From an uncultured Muribaculaceae bacterium (lineage in GTDB: Bacteria; Bacteroidota; Bacteroidia; Bacteroidales; Muribaculaceae): a DNA stretch of 25,426 bases. Shown here piece after piece: positions 15,999-22,981 of this stretch. Each line of letters starts with the position of its first letter. Positions within the stretch are counted from its first letter, which is position 1. The stretch is from assembly GCA_910579305.1 (NCBI GenBank), contig CAJTTA010000031.1, forward strand, positions 1-25,426, written 5' to 3'. Made by a program: the position numbers and the translations under genes. The notes below the pieces were generated by a model, which was not told where the DNA came from, ran no database searches, and worked only from the letters and a program-made list of their open reading frames with translations.

Positions 15999-18830
15999 TC
16001 ACCGGCCCAGTTCAAGCCTTAGAAAATGGGCTGTGGGCGTATCGAGTGCGGCCACTTCCTCCGGGGAGCCCTGAGCTATTATCCTGCCACCTCCACGGCC
16101 ACCTTCCGGACCGAGATCAATGACATGGTCAGCACACTTGATTATGTCGAGATTATGTTCGATTACAAGCACTGTATTGCCTTTGTCGGCAAGCTTGTCG
16201 ATCACTTTCATTAGCACTCTTATGTCTTCGAAATGCAAGCCGGTGGTAGGCTCGTCAAGCAGGAACAGGGTCTTGCCCGTATCACGCTTTGCAAGTTCGG
16301 AGGCAAGTTTCACGCGCTGATTCTCACCTCCCGATAGGGTGGATGACGGCTGGCCTAACTTGATGTATCCGAGGCCTACTTCCTGAAGGGTCTTGACCTT
16401 TCTGAGAATGGATGGCTGGGCCGAGAAGAATTCCACGGCTTCATCGACGGTCATTTCAAGCACATCTGAAATGGATTTACCTTTAAACCGCACTTCAAGT
16501 GTCTCTCTGTTATATCTCTTGCCATGACACTGGTCGCATGGCACGAGCACGTCAGGGAGGAAATTCATTTCGATGGTGCGGTATCCGTTGCCTTTGCATG
16601 TCTCGCATCGTCCGCCTGCTACATTGAAGGAGAATCTCCCCGGCTTATATCCTCTTATCTGAGCTTCCGGCAGAGCGACATACAACTTGCGGATGTCGGA
16701 GAATACGCCGGTGTATGTAGCCGGATTTGAGCGTGGGGTGCGTCCCAGCGGAGACTGGTCTACAGTCACTACCTTATCAATATTCTCTATTCCTATCACT
16801 TCGCGATAGGGGAGAGGATCCTGCAGGGATCTGTAGAGTCTTTGGGAAAGTATCGGCTGGAGAGTGCCGTTGATAAGGGAGGATTTTCCTGATCCGCTCA
16901 CTCCGCTTATGCATATGAATTTGCCAAGGGGGAGATGCAGATCCACATTTTTGAGGTTATGGCCGGATGCACCCAGAATGCTCAGTGTTTTCCCGTTGCC
17001 TTTGCGCCGTTCTCGCGGCAAAGGAATGGCTCGCTCGCCATTAAGGTAGGATGCTGTGAGGGTGTGGGTCTTCAGAAGCTGGTCGGGAGTGCCCTGAAAC
17101 ATTACTTCTCCGCCTGCCACACCGGCTCCGGGGCCGATGTCTATGACATAGTCGGCCGATGTCATCATGTCCTTGTCATGCTCCACGACCACCACGGAGT
17201 TGCCTGCATCACGGAGGCTCTGCAGCGAATGAATGAGCCGCACGTTGTCTCTCTGGTGCAGACCTATGGAGGGCTCATCAAGGATGTAAAGCACATTCAC
17301 AAGCTGAGAGCCTATCTGTGTGGCCAGGCGTATTCTCTGGCTTTCTCCGCCGCTCAGTGATGCAGATGCGCGGTTGAGCGACAGATACTCCAGTCCTACG
17401 TCGATGAGAAACTGCAGCCTGCTGCGGATTTCTTTCAGAATCTCAGTGGCGATGCGGGCATCCTTCCCGGAGAGCTTGCCGCTGAGCGAATCCACCCACT
17501 GAAGCAGCTGCCGTATGTCGAGTCGCGATACCTCGGCAATGTTTCTGCCGTCGATGAAGAAGTGGAGGGCCTCCCTGTTGAGGCGTGCTCCATCGCATTC
17601 AGGGCATGTGACTCGAGAGTAGAACTGGCCGCTCCACTTGTGAGCCTTGCTTCCGGCATCATCCTCCTGCTGCATTTCAAGATATTTTATAACCCCCTCA
17701 TAAGAAGAGGCATATCGGGAAGTAGACAAGATCTCATTGCTGAAAGAGAGGCGTGCGTCAGTGCCGTTAAGGATATCTTCGATGCATTCGGCCGGCAAGT
17801 CGGCAAGTGGTGTCTTCAGTGTGCATCCATATAATTTGCAGATAGCCTCGATCTGCCAGAACAGCAGGGAGTTATGGTATCTCCCCAGAGGCTCTATGCC
17901 TCCATCGTAGATTGATTTTCTTGTGTCGGGCATTACCTTTTCCTTATCCACGATATTTACATATCCCAGGCCTTTGCATCTCGGGCATGCGCCTTGAGGC
18001 GAATTGAAGGAAAAGTTGTGGGGAGCCGGCTCGGCATAGCTTATGCCATTCTCGGCATCCATGAGCAGTTGCGAGAAATATTTCACCTCATTGGTTTCGA
18101 TGTCGAGCACCATCATGAGTTTGCCGCCCTGTTTCAAAGCCTGGGCTACTGATCCCGACAATCGTTGCGGATCATCGGGATTGGCTCTCATGCGGTCGAT
18201 CACAAGCTCAATGGAGTGATTCTTATATCTCACCAGCTTCATGCCGGCAGACACTTCCTGCAGAGTGCCGTCGACTCTTACATGCAGAAAACCTCTTTTG
18301 AGCACAGACTCAAACAGCTCTCTGTAATGGCCTTTGCGGTTTTTGACAATAGGGGCGAGTATGGCTATCTTCTTGCCAGCATATTCTTGCAGGATAAGCG
18401 ATGTGATCTGGTCGGTGGTATATTTTACCATAGGCCGGCCTGACACGTAGCTTCGTGCCTGGCCTATGCGGGCATAGAGCAGGCGGAGAAAGTCGTAGAT
18501 CTCTGTAGTGGTGCCTATGGTAGACCGCGGATTGCGGTTGGTGGTTTTCTGCTCGATGGATATTACCGGCGACAGTCCTGTAATTCTGTCTACGTCGGGG
18601 CGCTCCGGAGTGTCGAGCACATTTCGGGCATAGGCTGAGAATGTCTCGATATAGCGTCTTTGTCCTTCGGCAAACACTGTATCGAAAGCCAATGATGATT
18701 TGCCGCTTCCACTCAGCCCGGTCACCACCGTCAGCTTGCCGTGCGGAATGGTTACATTGATATTTTTAAGATTGTTGACTCGTGCGCCGGTCACTTCTAC
18801 AGCGTCATGAGCCATTATATCCTGTTTCAT
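15999..18830 (-). CDS. uvrA: UvrA, excinuclease ABC subunit A
   Basis: UvrA is the damage-recognition ATPase of nucleotide excision repair; it loads UvrB on lesions. The 943-residue protein has two ABC ATPase modules. Walker A motifs are GLSGSGKSS at 38-46 and GVSGSGKSS at 643-651; signatures are LSGGESQR at 492-499 and LSGGENQR at 832-839; both LDEP Walker B regions are present. Zinc-binding pairs are C282/C285 with C409/C412, and C742/C745 with C765/C768. ATG 18830 is chosen over a GTG at 18836; ATG 18815 is a possible shorter start. All catalytic features are intact and the length is normal. Confidence 0.97.
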   Translation of the reverse strand: MKQDIMAHDAVEVTGARVNNLKNINVTIPHGKLTVVTGLSGSGKSSLAFDTVFAEGQRRYIETFSAYARNVLDTPERPDVDRITGLSPVISIEQKTTNRNPRSTIGTTTEIYDFLRLLYARIGQARSYVSGRPMVKYTTDQITSLILQEYAGKKIAILAPIVKNRKGHYRELFESVLKRGFLHVRVDGTLQEVSAGMKLVRYKNHSIELVIDRMRANPDDPQRLSGSVAQALKQGGKLMMVLDIETNEVKYFSQLLMDAENGISYAEPAPHNFSFNSPQGACPRCKGLGYVNIVDKEKVMPDTRKSIYDGGIEPLGRYHNSLLFWQIEAICKLYGCTLKTPLADLPAECIEDILNGTDARLSFSNEILSTSRYASSYEGVIKYLEMQQEDDAGSKAHKWSGQFYSRVTCPECDGARLNREALHFFIDGRNIAEVSRLDIRQLLQWVDSLSGKLSGKDARIATEILKEIRSRLQFLIDVGLEYLSLNRASASLSGGESQRIRLATQIGSQLVNVLYILDEPSIGLHQRDNVRLIHSLQSLRDAGNSVVVVEHDKDMMTSADYVIDIGPGAGVAGGEVMFQGTPDQLLKTHTLTASYLNGERAIPLPRERRKGNGKTLSILGASGHNLKNVDLHLPLGKFICISGVSGSGKSSLINGTLQPILSQRLYRSLQDPLPYREVIGIENIDKVVTVDQSPLGRTPRSNPATYTGVFSDIRKLYVALPEAQIRGYKPGRFSFNVAGGRCETCKGNGYRTIEMNFLPDVLVPCDQCHGKRYNRETLEVRFKGKSISDVLEMTVDEAVEFFSAQPSILRKVKTLQEVGLGYIKLGQPSSTLSGGENQRVKLASELAKRDTGKTLFLLDEPTTGLHFEDIRVLMKVIDKLADKGNTVLVIEHNLDIIKCADHVIDLGPEGGRGGGRIIAQGSPEEVAALDTPTAHFLRLELGR

Positions 18831-18876
18831 ATACACTATCGATATTCATTAAAGCAGTTCTGCCATAAGATGCAGT

Positions 18877-18935
18877 TGAGAGGGGGCTGTATATCACAGC
18901 CTGTGATTCAGCTCTCATGCCGAGGCATAGTCATG
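18877..18935. repeat. stem-loop and competing hairpins upstream of uvrA
   Basis: GGCTGT (18885-18890) pairs perfectly with ACAGCC (18896-18901) around a 5-base loop, inside outer arms TGAGAG (18877-18882) and CTCTCA (18912-18917). Immediately beyond are ATGCC, GGCAT and ATGCC in a row, which can form either of two mutually exclusive 5-bp hairpins. The region lies between the T9SS-B gene stop and the uvrA start. No U-tract follows on the minus strand. No LexA-type operator was recognised here. Confidence 0.4.
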
Positions 18936-18969
18936 CCGGGCCGTAGTAGCCAAGGATGCGATTCATTTA

Positions 18970-20355
18970 TTATGGCGCGTCGGAATCAGCCCCGGAATCA
19001 TCGCCTGTAGATCCTGACCCCTGCCTGTATCCTATCACATTTATGTCTCCGCTCAGTTTATATTTTTTGCCGTCGGCGCCGGTAGCTTCAATCACATAGT
19101 AATATACTCCGGTTTTCACTACCTTGCCGCCTATCTTGCCATCCCATCCCAGGGAGGGGTCAGTGAAATAAAATAGCTGGCGTCCGTGGCGATTGAAGAT
19201 CCAGCACTTGAAGTCGATTATAGAGCGATATGACACTTTCCATTCATCGTTGACCCCTTCGGATGCTCCTGGAGAGAAGGCGTTGGGGCATTTTATGTCG
19301 GAGGTTCCGATGCTCACAGTGTAAGTGTCGCCATAGGTTTCGCATGTACCGTCGGCATTGCTGCCTATGTATCTCACATAGGTCACTCCTTGCTCTCTGA
19401 ACACGTAGTCCACATCCTGTTCGTTGAGCCTGAGCGTGAGATGCTCGAAATCGGGATCGGATGCAAATTGCCACTCATGATGAATCACTGCATCAGAGCA
19501 TATTGCTGAGAAAGATACTTCTGCCGGAGCCGATCCTCCGAGGCTGCCGTCGGAAGCTGAAGATCCCATCTGATTGCTTTTATAGTCGGGGTCTGTGCTT
19601 TCAGGCGTTTGCTCGGCATATGTTCGGGCGTCTACCGCATTGGTGTTGAAGAGGGGGCTTTCGGCCTCCTGAAGCCAGTTCCATGCGCGCAGGAATCGAT
19701 CGCCGCTTGCATGGAAAGTCGTGTTGCAGAGTGGAGCCGGGTTTATATATATATTATTTGAGAAACTCTCAAGATTATAGGTTGTGGATACTTGATTGTA
19801 TAGCCTGTCGGACTCTGAGTACTCAAGGGTTCTATATGAGATGCCTATCTGCTGGTCAAGGGTGCATTGGCGCCCGTTGATGGTATAGAAATGTATGGGG
19901 GTGCCGCTGCCCTGCAGCTCTATGTGTGTCATTGAGCAATCTTGCTCCGAGGGTATCGTGATGCCTGACAGATAGAGGCGGTGTCTGGAATAGTCTACGA
20001 GCCAGAAATAGTATCTGTTGTCGCCATCCTCTATGATATATCCCATGTCTCCTTCGGGATCCGGAAGAGTGTATTCATTTCCTTGCCGGGATACAGATGT
20101 GAGCTCTTCGGCGTAACCTCCTCCGAGAGCGCCGTAGCGATACCATGTTACCTGTGAAGTGGAAGCATTATATATTATTGAGAGACCTTGGGTGTCATAC
20201 GTGACGTATACCTTGTCAAGACCGGTGTTTTTTTCAGGAGTCACTTCCTGGATCGGGAGTTTTGCTCCGGCGAATGTCACCGTGGCAGATGATGCGGGAA
20301 ATATTGATGTTATCACTGAAACCAGTGAAGTAATACCGATCAATGTATTTCTCAT
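18970..20355 (-). CDS. secreted protein with T9SS type-B (gliding motility-associated) C-terminal sorting domain
   Basis: The 461-residue protein has a signal peptide (MRNTLIG... ending in SSA near 24) and a central beta-rich region including an Ig-like part (about 255-350). A type-B C-terminal domain follows at about 356-441, with CPNAFSPGASEGVNDEWKV, the IFNRHGRQLF segment and GWDGKIGG-K-V-TGVYYYVI. Type-B cargo is exported by T9SS and in studied species works with PorP/SprF-like partners. A further 20 residues (442-461), rich in Gly, Ser and Asp, follow the sorting domain. I use ATG 20355, right at the signal peptide; ATG 20370 is also possible. No enzymatic motif is visible, so the cargo function is unknown. 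Downstream, uvrA follows after about 140 bases. Confidence 0.88.
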   Translation of the reverse strand: MRNTLIGITSLVSVITSIFPASSATVTFAGAKLPIQEVTPEKNTGLDKVYVTYDTQGLSIIYNASTSQVTWYRYGALGGGYAEELTSVSRQGNEYTLPDPEGDMGYIIEDGDNRYYFWLVDYSRHRLYLSGITIPSEQDCSMTHIELQGSGTPIHFYTINGRQCTLDQQIGISYRTLEYSESDRLYNQVSTTYNLESFSNNIYINPAPLCNTTFHASGDRFLRAWNWLQEAESPLFNTNAVDARTYAEQTPESTDPDYKSNQMGSSASDGSLGGSAPAEVSFSAICSDAVIHHEWQFASDPDFEHLTLRLNEQDVDYVFREQGVTYVRYIGSNADGTCETYGDTYTVSIGTSDIKCPNAFSPGASEGVNDEWKVSYRSIIDFKCWIFNRHGRQLFYFTDPSLGWDGKIGGKVVKTGVYYYVIEATGADGKKYKLSGDINVIGYRQGSGSTGDDSGADSDAP

Positions 20356-20408
20356 ATATAAGCTTGTCATCAAGAGGGTTAAACGTGCATGAGATCATAC
20401 AGTCGTAG

Positions 20409-20424
20409 CCGGCATATATGCCGG
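20409..20424. promoter_or_regulatory. 16-bp perfect palindrome upstream of the T9SS type-B gene
   Basis: CCGGCATATATGCCGG is a perfect dyad located about 54 bases upstream of ATG 20355, in the 192-base gap after miaA. It could be a dimeric-regulator binding site or a short RNA hairpin (6 bp, ATAT loop). I see no strong Bacteroidota promoter in this gap. Confidence 0.3.
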
Positions 20425-20547
20425 GTGCGATCTAAATCATTATAAGTTAACGGATTTTACTTATATATTATTATAGTATGCTTTGCGAGTACGTGTACTT
20501 TTAAATCGAATTAACTAATTTGATTCCGTTGGCATGTAATTGGCGGC

Positions 20548-21516
20548 TCATTCAGTGGAATTATGTATGATTTCGAGGGCACGTGAGTTGAATTCTTCAT
20601 CCGTAAGATCATAGCTGAGGTGATGGAGCGTGAATCCTCGACGTTCCATACCGCGCCACCAGGTCATCTGTCGTTTTGCAAACTGGTGTATGGCCGTTTC
20701 AAGAGCGCTCAGCATCTCCGAGCGCGTCATGCGGCCGGTAACGTATAGAGTGAGATACTTGTATTCAAGGCCGTAGTAAATCAAGTCATCGGCCTTTATT
20801 CCGGAGTCAAGAAGCCCTTTCACCTCCTCATCCATTCCGGCATTCATTCTTGCGTGGAGTCGTTCGCTTATGCGTGCCCTGCGTGTGTCGCGCGGCACAT
20901 CAATCATAAATATTACCGATGGCGGATGCACTGCCTTATTCCGGTCTGCCGCGGCTGCTGCTTCGGGGTGGGAGCGATAATATAGCTCGATCTCCAATGC
21001 CCGCACTGCCCTTGCATGGGTGTCGACATCTGTTGTGTTGTGAAGCTGCTTGAGCTGGGAAAGCCGGTGCTGAAGTTCCTGGAGAGAGATTTCTTTTACC
21101 GATTCCCGGAAGGCCGGGTCTTCAGGCACTTCGGGCAGACGCATTCCGCTAAGCACCGCCTCGGCATACATGCCGGTACCCCCGCACAGCAGCACATTAT
21201 GGCCAAGCGAGCGGATACTGTCTGCCGCTGCGTGATAATCCCGCAGAAATTCGTGCAGGTTATATTTGTAGCCGGCAGGGCAGATGTCAATAAGATGCAA
21301 GCCCGGTAAGCGGGAATGTGAGCATGAGGCGAATTTACGCATGACAGGCGCATATTCCTCAATGTCTTTGCCTGTGCCCAGATCCATTCCTCTGTATACC
21401 TGCCGGGAGTCGGCACTGATTATTTCAGAATCAGTGGCAAGAGCAAGCCCCACGGCTCGCCTGGTTTTGCCGGAAGCCGTGGGACCTATTATAGCTATTA
21501 GTGGAAGTTGAGACAT
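20548..21516 (-). CDS. miaA: tRNA dimethylallyltransferase (MiaA family, Bacteroidota-type)
   Basis: MiaA transfers a dimethylallyl group to N6 of A37 in tRNAs reading UNN codons. The 322-residue protein has the P-loop GPTASGKT at 11-18, the catalytic-region motif SADSRQVYRGMDLGTGK at 34-50 (D36), LCGGTGMYAEAVLSGM near 109-124, and the C-terminal QFAKRQMTWWRG. It differs from the E. coli type in having GLEYKY in place of GYRQ/GYKE and a diverged R-A-V-R-A-L-E-I segment, resembling the second MiaA paralogue some Bacteroidota encode. A canonical copy may exist elsewhere. It starts 6 bases after the membrane-protein stop, so the two are in one transcript. Confidence 0.92.
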   Translation of the reverse strand: MSQLPLIAIIGPTASGKTRRAVGLALATDSEIISADSRQVYRGMDLGTGKDIEEYAPVMRKFASCSHSRLPGLHLIDICPAGYKYNLHEFLRDYHAAADSIRSLGHNVLLCGGTGMYAEAVLSGMRLPEVPEDPAFRESVKEISLQELQHRLSQLKQLHNTTDVDTHARAVRALEIELYYRSHPEAAAAADRNKAVHPPSVIFMIDVPRDTRRARISERLHARMNAGMDEEVKGLLDSGIKADDLIYYGLEYKYLTLYVTGRMTRSEMLSALETAIHQFAKRQMTWWRGMERRGFTLHHLSYDLTDEEFNSRALEIIHNSTE

Positions 21517-21522
21517 AATTGT

Positions 21523-22884
21523 TCAGACCCTGGTGTTGTTGAATGGGGATTTCTTCTGCTTTCCGAATCCCTGATGTATCCATCGCCTGAGGCGGAAGAA
21601 GCGTTGGTCACTGTTATGCATGCTCACCCTTATCCACAGTTCATTCTGAAAATCGAGGCCACAGTGCTTTATCTCCTCAAAGTTAAAGGAAGGGCGATAT
21701 AGCATGAGCTTGTTTCGTCTATCTCCATTTTCATCGTATGTCTTGCTTGTCACGAGTATTGTGGCGAGCCGGCTCATGTCGGTAAGCAGCGAGGTGCTCA
21801 TGCTTAAGGGGTGAGTGTTGTATATAGTCTTGAATTTCTCGCTGCTCATCCATTCACCTTTCTTGGAAAGAGCCGGATAATCTTTGGGCTCTCCGGGCAG
21901 AAAATAGAAATATCGGAATATACGATGATTACCTACATCCGCTACCTTCCGGCCATAGAAGAATTTGAGCCCACCCCCGGGGATGCCTGTGGATTTTTCT
22001 ATGATTTTTCTTATTTCGGGTTCGGAAATACCGTTGACAATGCGGCGTATTACAAATGGTGTGTCGAAAATAGAGGTATTGTCGTTGTCTCTGAAGTCGT
22101 CGTTGTTCTTACGGGTGAGGTAGATGCTGTCGCCGCTTATCACGTAGAATCGCAGGTAGGTGCGGGTAGTGTAGTTTTCAATATCCGCAGGAGATACCAG
22201 CTCATCATGTTCTTTAAGATCGAGATACAGGTTGTAATATCGCATACCGAAGAACATTACATCGCACAGGAGCAGAATAAGGGTCACCCATGTGAATACG
22301 AATGAATCTCTGGCCGTGATGCTGACATCGCTGAATCTCAGCAGATAATACGTCCAGAATATGATTGAGAGAGCCAGAAAGAAAAAGAAGATGTTTCTGA
22401 TCTGTATCTCGCTCTCATGAGAGAATATTATGCCGGTGCGGCCTCTCTCCACTGACGGGCTGTTATGAAGCTGACATTCGCGGCATATGCTAAGCTTATG
22501 CCGGCGAAGGTATATTACAGCTGATGTAACTACTGCTACCGGGGCAAAGATCAGCCCTGAAATGAAGTGCCCTTCGAAGAAGATGAGCACGCTCGGCAAT
22601 GGAAGGATACACCATATGTTAAGCAGGTTGAGCAATATCAGTATTATGGTGTAGTTCAATATTATGTGAAACACAGTATAGGGAACTACAATGCAGGTCT
22701 CGGTAGTGGAATACTTGTTGTGATACATCATGGCATAAAGTATCACACAGCTCGCCGTGGAGATGACGGGCGCGAATATGGGCGGCATGAACTTGGTGAA
22801 CAGTACCATGCCCACAAACACAAGAGTCGATAGGGCGAAGTTGCGCCACAGTAGGTAGATCTGTCTGCTGTTTACTTTATACAT
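21523..22884 (-). CDS. unrecognised six-TM membrane protein with a soluble C-terminal domain
   Basis: I do not recognise this family. The 453-residue protein has six predicted membrane segments at about 13-30, 33-52, 65-92, 95-125, 163-183 and 193-213. A loop between TM4 and TM5 (about 126-162) contains a single ICREC pair (C134, C137). From about 215 to 453 it is a soluble, charged domain with short beta-like segments. No kinase, transporter, GGDEF, nuclease or HTH motif could be found by eye. The C-terminus ends KKSPFNNTRV. It is tightly linked to miaA (6-base gap) and lies downstream of the DPP-IV gene. The context suggests co-expression but gives no function. Confidence 0.75.
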   Translation of the reverse strand: MYKVNSRQIYLLWRNFALSTLVFVGMVLFTKFMPPIFAPVISTASCVILYAMMYHNKYSTTETCIVVPYTVFHIILNYTIILILLNLLNIWCILPLPSVLIFFEGHFISGLIFAPVAVVTSAVIYLRRHKLSICRECQLHNSPSVERGRTGIIFSHESEIQIRNIFFFFLALSIIFWTYYLLRFSDVSITARDSFVFTWVTLILLLCDVMFFGMRYYNLYLDLKEHDELVSPADIENYTTRTYLRFYVISGDSIYLTRKNNDDFRDNDNTSIFDTPFVIRRIVNGISEPEIRKIIEKSTGIPGGGLKFFYGRKVADVGNHRIFRYFYFLPGEPKDYPALSKKGEWMSSEKFKTIYNTHPLSMSTSLLTDMSRLATILVTSKTYDENGDRRNKLMLYRPSFNFEEIKHCGLDFQNELWIRVSMHNSDQRFFRLRRWIHQGFGKQKKSPFNNTRV

Positions 22885-22905
22885 ATTTTTAAATCATTAT
22901 AGCTG

Positions 22906-22977
22906 TTAATCGGCGATGCCAAGTATTTCCTCGGAGGATTTCATGTCACGAAGGTGTATGCATCCGCTTTGCTCCAT
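22906..22977 (-). CDS. possible 23-residue small ORF
   Basis: An ATG 4 bases after the DPP-IV stop opens a 23-codon frame, MEQSGCIHLRDMKSSEEILG, ending IAD and a stop 21 bases before the membrane-protein start. The C-terminal half is charged and helix-prone. There is no homology evidence and no clear ribosome-binding site, so it may be chance; its spacing inside an otherwise tight cluster is the reason to list it. Confidence 0.25.
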   Translation of the reverse strand: MEQSGCIHLRDMKSSEEILGIAD

Positions 22978-22981
22978 GCCT

